A stretch of DNA of 64,000 nt from an uncultured Actinomycetes bacterium (GTDB taxonomy: Bacteria; Actinomycetota; Actinomycetes; Mycobacteriales; Nakamurellaceae): assembly GCA_937926105.1 (NCBI GenBank), contig CALANS010000088.1, positions 1 through 64,000 of the forward strand, in the 5' to 3' direction. Below the pieces are notes generated by a model that was not told the origin of the DNA, searched no databases, and saw only the letters and a program-made list of their open reading frames with translations. Positions within the stretch are counted from its first letter, which is position 1. Every line of letters begins with the position of its first letter. A program made the position numbers and the translations under genes. Positions 7,521 through 15,272 of the stretch are shown one piece after another.

Positions 7521-8339
7521 TCATGGGCTGCCCTCCGGCATTGGGGCCGCCTCCAGCCCGAGCGCGGCCAGGGTGTCGTGATCAGTGACGACCCGAAACA
7601 GTCCGGGGTCGAGTGCCGTGTCGGCGACGAATGCCGCTTGGAGGAACTGCTGGCGTGCTGTGTCCGGTACGGCCCAGATGACGAGCGGGAACACGCCGTG
7701 CCGGTCCTGGTAGGCCTGCGTGGTGCGGTAGCGCTGGAACGCCCGGGCCTTCGCGAGGAGCTGGGGTCGGTGTTCGGTGCCGAGGTCGACCTCGATGAAG
7801 GCGTGGTCTTCGAAGTCGTCCCCGGCGGTGATGACGTGCAGATCGGGCTTGAGCCACTGCGCGACACCAGTTGCCGTGAGGTAGCGGCGCCAGCAGCGGG
7901 GTTCGGTGTCGAGCCGCACCAGTTCTGCCGCCCCTGCCCTGGTCGCTTCGATCACGCTGACGGCGACCTCGGCGACCGACAGCGTGTGTCGGGTGAAAAT
8001 CGCCGATGGCTCGATGAAGCGGTTGCGTCGTGGTCGTCCGGCTCGTTGCCGCAGGATCGTCGCCCCGGTCGGTCCGAGTTGCCAGATCAGGCTGGAGGAG
8101 CCGCCGCCGTGGCCGCCGACCCGCTGCTCGAGCCGGGCCACCAGCCGGCCGGCTTCCAGCCGGGCCAGGACGCGGTGAGTGGAACGAGTCGCGGTTGCCT
8201 GGCTGGTGTGGGTCGGGTCGAAGTGCAGACGGCGGATCTGCGGGCTGGACAGCAGCCGGTAGGTCTCCAACGAGGTGAGGATGGCCAGGTCGCGGGGGCC
8301 GAGGGAGTCCAGCAGCCGGGCCGAAATTGCTGGGCTCAC
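7521..8339 (-). CDS. Replication-relaxation family protein
   Basis: 272-aa protein with an N-terminal winged helix (DLAILTSLETYRLLSSPQIR) and a C-terminal alpha/beta part containing HAFIEVDLGTEHRPQLLAKA, YQDRHGVFPLVIW and VVTDH. This is the pattern of the replication-relaxation family of actinobacterial plasmids and integrative elements, thought to take part in plasmid replication or relaxation. The acidic EVD...K core resembles a PD-(D/E)XK fold. GTG start 8339 overlaps the stop of the small upstream ORF (GTGA). It belongs to the conjugation operon. Confidence 0.8.
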   Translation of the reverse strand: MSPAISARLLDSLGPRDLAILTSLETYRLLSSPQIRRLHFDPTHTSQATATRSTHRVLARLEAGRLVARLEQRVGGHGGGSSSLIWQLGPTGATILRQRAGRPRRNRFIEPSAIFTRHTLSVAEVAVSVIEATRAGAAELVRLDTEPRCWRRYLTATGVAQWLKPDLHVITAGDDFEDHAFIEVDLGTEHRPQLLAKARAFQRYRTTQAYQDRHGVFPLVIWAVPDTARQQFLQAAFVADTALDPGLFRVVTDHDTLAALGLEAAPMPEGSP

Positions 8340-8533
8340 GACCGGCTCCGATCGGCCCGCTGGTCCCTGGCGGAACCGTTGTCCTGCTGGTCATCTCGGC
8401 ATACATCTCGCTTGCCCCAGCACGCCCTGGTTGCCCCGCTCAGCCGCCCCTGGTGGCCCCCATAGGGATGGGACTGACCCCCGTTCCGGGGGTCTGGGTG
8501 GGCCGCCCCGGCGCGGGCGCACAGGGGGCTCAT
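8336..8533 (-). CDS. Small ORF (65 aa) nested between two conjugation genes
   Basis: Its ATG overlaps the stop of the coupling-ATPase gene (ATGA at 8530-8533) and its TGA overlaps the GTG of the replication-relaxation gene (GTGA at 8336-8339). A double 4-bp overlap is hard to get by chance and argues that it is translated by coupling. The sequence (MSPLCARAGAAHPDPRNGGQ...) is Gly/Arg/Asp-rich, without a recognisable domain. It may be a real small protein or mainly a translational bridge. Confidence 0.5.
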   Translation of the reverse strand: MSPLCARAGAAHPDPRNGGQSHPYGGHQGRLSGATRACWGKRDVCRDDQQDNGSARDQRADRSRS

Positions 8534-10722
8534 CGCTGCCTCCGGACGCGCCCGATCGGTGCTTCGCCGGGAGCCGGCGCTGGTGTGGATTCCGGCTGCG
8601 GGATGGCGGATGGCCTGGTGATCGTCTGCCCGGTCTGGGTGTCGGCACTTGGGTCAGGCTGCGCGGCGTAGGTGCGCTCGGAGCGTGCCGCGACCGCAGC
8701 CGGGTTGGTGCTGCTCGGCGTTGGCGGGAGCGTGGCGACCATGGCCCAGCCGGACGGATGACCGCCGGCGACCAGGTTGACGTAGGCGTGGTGCTTGGGC
8801 AGGGCCATGAAGTCCTCAGCGGTGAGCGCCGGAGACAGCCTGGCGGTGTCGCGGGCGTCGTCGTACTCGGTGGCGAAGACGATCTTGTTGCGGGCGTTCA
8901 TATCCACCGCGGTCCGCAGCTCGGGTGGGAACTGGGCTCGGAACTGGGCGGCCAGGAACCATCCGACGGACAGCGACCGAGACACGGCCAGCGCGTCGGA
9001 CAGCGAGACGGGCAGGTTGAGAAAGCGCGGCGCTTCGTCGACGTACACGACGCCGGGGTGTTTGGCGGCGTGCGGGTCGGTGCCACGTTCCTGGGTGGCC
9101 TGCCACAGCTCGGCGATGATCAGCGAGCCGAGCAACTGCGCGGTCCCTGCCCCGATGATGGCCTCGTTGAGCGGTACCAGCACGACCTTGGTGCCCTGCC
9201 AGATGTTGCGGAGCCGGAACCCCGGCCGACGTTGGGACAGCAGCCGCATCAGTCCGGGCCGGTTGAGCAGCGCGCGGAGCTTGTTCAGCGGTGCGGCGAT
9301 GGCGTTGGCCTGCGCGTTCGGCGACAGTGCCTCGTACCAGTCCCAGAACTGCGCTAGGCCCAGGTCGCTGCGGACTCGGGCGACGAGCGGGCGGCGGAAG
9401 GCTGGGTCGAGCAGCACCTGGGGTAGATCGGTCAGCACGGGAGGCCGCTCGGGGGTGGCGGTGCGGATCAACGTACGTAGCGCGGAGGAGAAGATGTCGC
9501 TGGTACGTGGCCCCCACCCGCTCGCGAACAGAGCTTCGAATACGGCCATCACCCCGTCGACGACGACGTCCGGGTCACGTCCGGAGGCGTCGAGCGGGTT
9601 GAACCCGACCGGCGTCTGACTGGCGGCGTTGAGCAGCACCACATCGTCCCGCCGGTCCCCGGGGATGCGGGCCAGGAGATCTTCGATCAGTTGCCACTTT
9701 GGGTCGATGACGCAGACCGGTCGGCCGGCGGCGATGTCGGCGAGGATCAGGTGCGTCAGCGCGGTGGTCTTGCCCGAACCGCTTGGGCCGTAGGCGATGC
9801 CGTGCATCATCTGGTCGGCGATGGCGATGCCGACCTGGCGGGTGTCGCCGGGCGCGGCGCTGGTCGCGAAGACGCGCTCGCTGGTGTGCACCGAGGCAGC
9901 GGGACGAAGCCGCTTGGGGTGTAGGGGCGGCATCCCGGGCAGTTCATCGTCGCCAAGCGGCCAGCCCAGCAGGCCGACCAGTTCGTGCGTGGCCAGCCGC
10001 AGCGGCCACCGCCAGGGCAACCGGGCCTCATTGAGGTTGCTGGGGTGCTCGCGGGCCAGATCGATGCGCAGGCCCGGACTTTGCGCCGTAGAGACCGCGC
10101 TGAGCAGCCCGACGACCAGGCGACGTCGACGACCTTGGTCGGGACTGGCGGCGCCGATCCGGATGGTCGCCTGGAAGCCGCTCGCGCCGACGCGGTCGCG
10201 GACCTGTCCGCGTACCTCGGTCGAGGCCCGCTGGTCCCCGCGCAGCAGAGCCTGGGCAAACCCAGCGTGGGGGTCGGCAATGTGGTGCGGCACCGTTTGC
10301 GGGGCGACGCGGGGTCCGAGGACGACCTGCAGCGCGGCGCACTCGCCGGCCTGCAGCCGCAGGGCCACGGCGGACAGCAGCGCTCGGGTGATCGCCTCGG
10401 CCGACCCGACGTCAGCGCTCAGGGCGAGCGACGGCGGGTGTAGCCGGAGTCGTCCGGCGACCTCGACGTCCTCCCTGGGATTATCCAGGCCAGTGAGGGT
10501 GGTGTCGGGGATGTGGTCGGCCAGTAGGTGGCGCAGGTGCTGGACGTCGGTGGCGGCGCAGCCGAGCAGGTGGATGGTGCCCTGCTGGCTGGCGCGCAGT
10601 TCGAACACGAGGCGGGGGGCATCGCGGTCACTGGCTATCCGCCGCAGCAGTGCCAGCACCGCCTCGGCCGCCAGGGGCCGAGGCAGGTGCAGCCGCGAGT
10701 AGACAATCTCGCGGGTGGGCAC
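8530..10722 (-). CDS. TraD/HerA-like conjugative coupling ATPase
   Basis: 730 aa. Walker A GPSGSGKTTALTHL (about residue 315), Walker B GVVYVDEAPRFL (about 575) and a RecA-like motor with the segment AAQFRAQFPPELR identify a DNA-pumping ATPase of the VirD4/TraD/HerA superfamily. The 300-residue N-terminus lacks obvious TM segments and is specific to actinobacterial elements; the last 60 residues are Pro/Thr-rich and disordered. It would deliver element DNA to the transfer channel. GTG start lies directly after the stop of the 66-aa gene. No full set of T4SS genes is visible, so the transfer apparatus may be reduced or lie elsewhere. Confidence 0.85.
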   Translation of the reverse strand: MPTREIVYSRLHLPRPLAAEAVLALLRRIASDRDAPRLVFELRASQQGTIHLLGCAATDVQHLRHLLADHIPDTTLTGLDNPREDVEVAGRLRLHPPSLALSADVGSAEAITRALLSAVALRLQAGECAALQVVLGPRVAPQTVPHHIADPHAGFAQALLRGDQRASTEVRGQVRDRVGASGFQATIRIGAASPDQGRRRRLVVGLLSAVSTAQSPGLRIDLAREHPSNLNEARLPWRWPLRLATHELVGLLGWPLGDDELPGMPPLHPKRLRPAASVHTSERVFATSAAPGDTRQVGIAIADQMMHGIAYGPSGSGKTTALTHLILADIAAGRPVCVIDPKWQLIEDLLARIPGDRRDDVVLLNAASQTPVGFNPLDASGRDPDVVVDGVMAVFEALFASGWGPRTSDIFSSALRTLIRTATPERPPVLTDLPQVLLDPAFRRPLVARVRSDLGLAQFWDWYEALSPNAQANAIAAPLNKLRALLNRPGLMRLLSQRRPGFRLRNIWQGTKVVLVPLNEAIIGAGTAQLLGSLIIAELWQATQERGTDPHAAKHPGVVYVDEAPRFLNLPVSLSDALAVSRSLSVGWFLAAQFRAQFPPELRTAVDMNARNKIVFATEYDDARDTARLSPALTAEDFMALPKHHAYVNLVAGGHPSGWAMVATLPPTPSSTNPAAVAARSERTYAAQPDPSADTQTGQTITRPSAIPQPESTPAPAPGEAPIGRVRRQR

Positions 10723-10923
10723 TTACGCCACCTTCTTGTCGTGTGTGTGCTGGATCCGCAGCAGCCCGACTTCGCGGGCAGCCTCGGCTTCACGGGCAGC
10801 CTGGGCCAGCGCGAGGTCGATGACGGCTCGGGCGATCTTGGCGGCGTCTGGCCGCGCACGGCGCACGCCGCGAATGCGGACGCGGTAGGTGGATGATTGT
10901 TTTCTTGTTCGAGTTTTAGGCAT
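10723..10923 (-). CDS. Small basic protein (66 aa), first gene of the conjugation operon
   Basis: MPKTRTRKQSSTYRVRIRGV is highly basic, followed by an Ala-rich amphipathic helix (ARAVIDLALAQAAREAEAAR). GGAGG lies 11 bases before ATG 10923, which I prefer over the longer frame because its extra N-terminus covers the promoter. The stop directly abuts the GTG of the coupling ATPase. Size, charge and position suggest a DNA-binding accessory protein, but no family is recognised. Confidence 0.65.
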   Translation of the reverse strand: MPKTRTRKQSSTYRVRIRGVRRARPDAAKIARAVIDLALAQAAREAEAAREVGLLRIQHTHDKKVA

Positions 10924-10989
10924 GGCGACAGACGCCTCCTTTCTAGTAATTGATTGGTCCTGCTGATTTGCGTCAGCGGCGCTGTCGTA

Positions 10990-11018
10990 CTTATCGCTGA
11001 TTTTCGTCAGCACGTCAA
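10990..11018 (-). promoter_or_regulatory. Promoter of the conjugation operon with operator-like repeat
   Basis: Minus strand: -35 TTGACG (11018-11013), 17-base spacer, -10 GATAAG (10995-10990). The spacer holds the inverted repeat GCTGA-CGAAAA-TCAGC. The TTGAC and GTGCTGAC words recur in the promoter of the ribbon-helix-helix gene near 27.97 kb, suggesting a shared regulator. Confidence 0.5.
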
Positions 11019-11138
11019 TACTGGTTGTCAATTCCACAACGACAGAATCAGAGGTAATGCCGCTTATGGTGCGCGCATTGTGTGGCCCGGTGACGGGCGC
11101 GGAATGCACCGCGCCCGTCACCTCCTGGCCCGACTGGC

Positions 11139-11372
11139 TCACCATTGCTGCCGACGCCAGCGGACGTACATCGCAACCGCCCAGCCGATCACGGCCAGCA
11201 CGACCCCGCCGATGATCCAGGGCAGGATCGGGCCCAGGTAGGCGATCGCCAGGTTGAGCGCGATCACCGCACCCAGCACCAGCAGCGCGGCGTGGAACAG
11301 CCGCTCGAACGGAGACCGCACCATCTTCTCCAGCTCGTTCTTGCCCGACTCATTTCGCTTGTCCCCGTACAC
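11139..11372 (-). CDS. Small membrane protein, two TM helices
   Basis: 77 aa. A basic/acidic N-terminus (MYGDKRNESGKNELEKMVRS) leads to two hydrophobic helices, FHAALLVLGAVIALNLAIAY and LPWIIGGVVLAVIGWAVAMY, and a short basic tail. GTG start. It begins 4 bases after the MT-A70 stop, in the same direction, so the two are co-transcribed. It could be part of the conjugation membrane complex; no family recognised. Confidence 0.7.
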   Translation of the reverse strand: MYGDKRNESGKNELEKMVRSPFERLFHAALLVLGAVIALNLAIAYLGPILPWIIGGVVLAVIGWAVAMYVRWRRQQW

Positions 11373-11375
11373 GTC

Positions 11376-11987
11376 TCAGGCCGCCTTCCGGACAGAGGCC
11401 CGGTAGTCGCTGGGCACGGGGTAGCCCGGCAGGGTGACATCGGAATCGATCTCGTTGCCCCACACCGACCAGTCGGCGCTGCTCGGCGGCTGGCGACGAG
11501 CAAAGAGCTCCAGGTAGGGGCCGTCGGAGACACGCTCGATCAGTGCGTACTGCTCTTCCGGCTTGTGGGAGTGGTCCTGCACCGGTGCGTTGAACCAAGT
11601 CGGCTGGGAACGGAACTTCACCGGTGCCTTGCCACGGGTGCAGAACAGCAGGTGCTCGGTGGTGTTCCGCAGGTAGTTCCCGAGACCCAGGCGGAACTTG
11701 ATCCAGGTCAGCGGCGAGCGCACGGTGAAGCCCCAGGCCTCGGCCACGTCGTAGCCCTGCCGAAGGGTGGCGTTGGTGACCCACAGCCACAGGTGAGCAT
11801 CGTCCTCGGCCACCGAGGCGACCGGCATCCGCTTGATGCGCTCCAGGCCCATCAGCGGGTAGTGCTGGTCGGCCCCACGCGCGCCCTTCTGCTGGATGTC
11901 CCACGGCGGGTCGGCCAGGATGGTGCGGAACCGGCGCGGACGGTCCGGCAGGGTGGTAATGGTGGTCTGGTTCGTGTTGGCGGTCAT
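11376..11987 (-). CDS. MT-A70 family adenine methyltransferase
   Basis: 203-aa S-adenosylmethionine-dependent N6-adenine methyltransferase. The catalytic DPPW motif is in FRTILADPPWDIQQKG (about residues 20-35), followed by AHLWLWVTNATL and HLLFCTRGKAP, typical of MT-A70 proteins. Small stand-alone MT-A70 enzymes are common on phages and actinobacterial mobile elements and probably methylate element DNA against restriction. ATG 11987 is preceded by an AAAGGAA SD. It forms a unit with the small membrane protein. Confidence 0.88.
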   Translation of the reverse strand: MTANTNQTTITTLPDRPRRFRTILADPPWDIQQKGARGADQHYPLMGLERIKRMPVASVAEDDAHLWLWVTNATLRQGYDVAEAWGFTVRSPLTWIKFRLGLGNYLRNTTEHLLFCTRGKAPVKFRSQPTWFNAPVQDHSHKPEEQYALIERVSDGPYLELFARRQPPSSADWSVWGNEIDSDVTLPGYPVPSDYRASVRKAA

Positions 11988-12266
11988 GCGGGTGGTTCCT
12001 TTCGTTGGGTTCTTAGGTGTTTTCGGGCGTGATCGACCCAGGCGGCGGCTCGCTTACGAAGAGCGAGCCGCCGATCGGCCGGGTACTGCGGGATCGAGCC
12101 GTACTATGCGTGAATCCGCATAGCGCGAAAAGAGATCGGTAGTGCGAGTGGCATAGCCGCTATGACAGCGAGACGAACACCCGCCGACTACTGGTCAGGA
12201 ATCCATTTCTGGATAAGACATGCGCGCGGTATTTCGTGTTGTGGAATCGTCCACAACTGATCGCGG
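11988..12266. other. Intergenic region with small palindromes
   Basis: No gene seen. It holds the perfect inverted repeat CTATGCG-TGAATC-CGCATAG near 12103-12122 and a weaker CATAGC/CTATG pair just after. These may be the end of the VWA operon transcript or operators for the methyltransferase unit. Confidence 0.4.
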
Positions 12267-13130
12267 CTATGCCGCGCGGCCAGGCATCGCCGAAGCGGCA
12301 CCGGCAGAGTCGATCGGGTCAGGATCGTCGAGGATCGCGGCGCCAGACCGGTACTCGGCTAGGCCACGAGCGACCGCCCGAGCCAGAGCCCCCGGAGCTG
12401 ATCCCGGCCGCACCAGGTGCGTACGGATCGGCGAAGCAAGCACCCCGCCGGGCACCGGGCGACCGAGCACAACCGCGTGGACACTGCCGCGCTCGGCGGC
12501 GAACCGATCCAGCCTCCCGATCACCCCGGCAGGGTCAGCATCGAAGAGCTGGAAGTCCGAGGCGACGATCAGCACCGCCTCGTGATCGGGGTACCCGTCG
12601 ACTAGACGGAGCGCCTCCGCGACGCTCGGGCCGAGCTCACTCGACCCCAACCGGTTCCTGGGTGTCTGGAGGGCTGACTCCAGCCGGGCGTTGAGCCGGC
12701 GACGCCGACTCATCGGCGACGGACGCCGGTCCCGTACTGGCACGGGGCCGCTGCCGCCGACCAGATCGAAGTGCAGCACCGCACCCAGACACCGACCGCA
12801 GGTGCAGGCCCGGGCCAGCGCTCGGAACGCGGCCTGCGCCTCGACGTACCGGTTCGCCAGCGGATCGTTCCCGCCGCCCCCGGTCACCGACGGCGAATCG
12901 TCGGAGATCAGGCAGTACAGCCGCGGCGCCCCGCAGGCGCCCAGGTTGCCCACCAGCAGCCCTGGCGAGCTGACAGGTCGCGCCAGCTCGGGCTGGGCCG
13001 CGCCCATCAGACCGGCACCTTGAAGCCCGGCTTCTCGCAGCCCCGGCTCGCGGAGCCCCGGGGCCAGCAGCGGCGCCGCTGGTGCCCAGGAGCCACCACG
13101 AACCACGGCGCGCAGCAGAGGGGTACTCAC
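12267..13130 (-). CDS. VWA-domain-like protein, third gene of VWA operon
   Basis: 287 aa. A Gly/Leu-rich N-terminus precedes LYCLISDDSPSVT (DxSxS-like MIDAS metal site), later EAVLIVASDFQLFDADP and HAVVLGRPVP, which match the strands of a von Willebrand A fold. It is soluble, with two CxxC cysteines (CTCGRC). GTG 13130 overlaps the upstream stop as GTGA, so it is translationally coupled to the membrane protein. Cytoplasmic VWA proteins often work with ATPases; no partner ATPase is in the operon. Function unknown. Confidence 0.6.
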   Translation of the reverse strand: MSTPLLRAVVRGGSWAPAAPLLAPGLREPGLREAGLQGAGLMGAAQPELARPVSSPGLLVGNLGACGAPRLYCLISDDSPSVTGGGGNDPLANRYVEAQAAFRALARACTCGRCLGAVLHFDLVGGSGPVPVRDRRPSPMSRRRRLNARLESALQTPRNRLGSSELGPSVAEALRLVDGYPDHEAVLIVASDFQLFDADPAGVIGRLDRFAAERGSVHAVVLGRPVPGGVLASPIRTHLVRPGSAPGALARAVARGLAEYRSGAAILDDPDPIDSAGAASAMPGRAA

Positions 13131-14299
13131 GCTGCGTCCCGATCAGACTCGGCACCCACCAGGTGGATGTCCGTCCGCGGCCGGCGACCCACAGCACCCA
13201 GGTTCGGCACGGTCTCGCCATGTCCGAAGACGTGCGGGTTGCGCCGCAGCACGCCCCACTTCATGCTGTCGACCTTGGCGACAGCAGCCTGACCGAGCGC
13301 GTCGTGCTCCCGCCCGATACTGGCGGCCTCGACACCGGCGGCCGGGTGCGTCGCGAGGGCGGACGCCTCGGAGAGTTTGGTGTGTCGCTTCAACGCCCAC
13401 GTGTAGGCCTTCTTGTAGTTACCGAGCAGGTCCGCCACGAGATCGGCGTGCATGTAGGCGTTCACTGCCGAGCCCAGCGCGCTGGCGACCGCCAGCAGCG
13501 CGAAGCAGGTCCCGGCCAGGGTGCCTTCCAGATCGCTGCGCAGAGCGAAGATGCCCACACCCAGGATCGCCGCGATCGTGAACATTACGGCGACCGCGAT
13601 CTTGGTGACCGGCATCCAAGGTTCCGGCGGGGAGAACACCTGCTGGTAACGACGCTCGTCCGCACTCAGCGAGTCCGAATCGCGGGTACGGATTCGGGCC
13701 TGGCGGATGTCCTGCACCTCACCGCCGACCAGACCGCCGGTCACCGCGGCCACCCCGACACCGACCCCGAGCACCGTGGCCGTCCAGACCACATCGCCCA
13801 TCGAGATCATCGCCGAGGCCACCGCGCCGGCATCGGCCATCGCCAGCACACCCGTGACCAGCACGTACCGGACCGGATCCCACGGCTTGCGCCGCAACCA
13901 CGGCGACAGGGTGGTGGTGGCGTGGACATAGTCCTCACCGGCGCGGGCCACCAGGGTTCGGTCGCCCTGGACCATGAACCCCGCCGCGTCCGCTCGCGCC
14001 TCGTGTTCGGCCTCGCGGATACGGGCCGGGCGGTCCGCGACCTCCCGGGCTGCCCGCCAGGCCGCGTCCTGCTCGTCACCCCGGGCGTCGAGTTCTCGCT
14101 CGACCGAGGCCGTCCCGAGTTGCTCCGGACGGATCGCCACGTTCACCTGTTCGGCGACCGGGATGACGATCGACTCGACATCCTCAGCCAGATCGGCCGA
14201 GGTGCCGCCCCGCCGCCGCGACGGTGCCGTTGGCGCAGACCCGGTGTTGGCCTGCGCCCGCCCCTTGGGCAGGGGCATGGGCAGGTTGAGCCTGCTCAC
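13127..14299 (-). CDS. Integral membrane protein, middle gene of VWA operon
   Basis: 390 aa. A hydrophilic N-terminal half with EHEARADAAGFMVQGDRTLV is followed by four hydrophobic helices in the second half (VRYVLVTGVLAMADAGAVAS, VVWTATVLGVGVGVAAVTGG, IAVAVMFTIAAILGVGIFAL, TCFALLAVASALGSAVNAYM). The C-terminal 90 residues are cytoplasmic and basic. GTG 14299 overlaps the lipoprotein stop, and its own stop overlaps the next GTG, so the three genes are one tightly coupled operon. It likely anchors or connects the two VWA proteins. No family recognised. Confidence 0.65.
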   Translation of the reverse strand: MSRLNLPMPLPKGRAQANTGSAPTAPSRRRGGTSADLAEDVESIVIPVAEQVNVAIRPEQLGTASVERELDARGDEQDAAWRAAREVADRPARIREAEHEARADAAGFMVQGDRTLVARAGEDYVHATTTLSPWLRRKPWDPVRYVLVTGVLAMADAGAVASAMISMGDVVWTATVLGVGVGVAAVTGGLVGGEVQDIRQARIRTRDSDSLSADERRYQQVFSPPEPWMPVTKIAVAVMFTIAAILGVGIFALRSDLEGTLAGTCFALLAVASALGSAVNAYMHADLVADLLGNYKKAYTWALKRHTKLSEASALATHPAAGVEAASIGREHDALGQAAVAKVDSMKWGVLRRNPHVFGHGETVPNLGAVGRRPRTDIHLVGAESDRDAA

Positions 14300-15159
14300 T
14301 GGTGGGCCTGGACGTAGTCGGTGACCGAGGTGCACGAGGCGGCCTTGGTCTTGGCGCAGACCGCGTCGTAGAAGGCCGCGAGGCCGGCCACGACCGCGGT
14401 GTCGGGCGCCGCTCCGCCCGTCTCCTCGCCCAACCCCGCCACGGTCACATCGACACCGGGCAGGGCCGGCACGTCCGCTTTGGCGGCCAGCGCCTTCGCC
14501 TGCGCCGGGTCCATCGCCTGACCGCTGATCTGCACACCGCTGGTGGCGAACCCGTCGGTGTCCAGCAGGAACACCTTCGACCCATACCCGTCGCCGAGCT
14601 GGGAGAAGTACTGCCCAGCCAGCAGGTAGGTGCCCAGGATGTCCGACCCGTTCGGGGACAGCTTGCCCGGCGTGCCGGCGTAGTTCTTCTCCACCTCGTT
14701 GGCGATGTCGCGAGCCTGCTTCAGGCTGCGGCGCAGCCGCGAGTTCTCCGTCGCTCCGGTCGGGGTGAGCTGACCGTCGTAGAGCACGCCGGTGCGGGCG
14801 CTGGAGGTGGAGAACACCAACACCTTCAGGTGCCCACCACAGACGGCCACCTGCTCGGCGGCGTCCATCACCATCCGTTCGCGCTGCGTGCTGAACGTCG
14901 GCGAGGCCATCGATCCCGACACGTCGAAGGCCACCATCGCGGCGACCGGCTTGTCGTGACAGGTCGCTGCGATCTGCTTGCCCGTGGCCAGATCGCCGGT
15001 TGCGGTGCCGGCCTGTCCGCAGGCCGCCAGCACCATCACCGCTCCGGTGACAGCGGCCGCGCCCATGGCCTTCGCCTTCGGCCTCGGTGTGGGGCGCGAC
15101 ATGGTGCCCGGCTTCGGACGCCGAGCGAGGACTCGTTGCTGTTGCTGTTGTGCTCTCAC
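14296..15159 (-). CDS. VWA-domain lipoprotein
   Basis: 287 aa. A basic stretch, then a hydrophobic helix ending in the lipobox VMVLAACGQ, marks a lipoprotein. The VWA domain follows, with a perfect MIDAS motif DVSGSMASP and later FLLDTDGFATSG. It should sit on the outer face of the membrane and bind a protein ligand through Mg2+. I chose GTG 15159 (GGACGGAG 8-10 bases upstream) over the longer frame; an internal ATG at 15102 would also keep the signal. First gene of the three-gene operon, divergent from the STAND gene. Confidence 0.75.
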   Translation of the reverse strand: MRAQQQQQRVLARRPKPGTMSRPTPRPKAKAMGAAAVTGAVMVLAACGQAGTATGDLATGKQIAATCHDKPVAAMVAFDVSGSMASPTFSTQRERMVMDAAEQVAVCGGHLKVLVFSTSSARTGVLYDGQLTPTGATENSRLRRSLKQARDIANEVEKNYAGTPGKLSPNGSDILGTYLLAGQYFSQLGDGYGSKVFLLDTDGFATSGVQISGQAMDPAQAKALAAKADVPALPGVDVTVAGLGEETGGAAPDTAVVAGLAAFYDAVCAKTKAASCTSVTDYVQAHQ

Positions 15160-15272
15160 TGGTGAGACTCCGTCCCTGTTTGTTGAGCCCCGGTTGGGCT
15201 CGTTGACCGATCCAGATTCGGGCCGGGTCACCACATAAAATGGGGACGGAGTGAGCACCGAACGAGGAGTTC

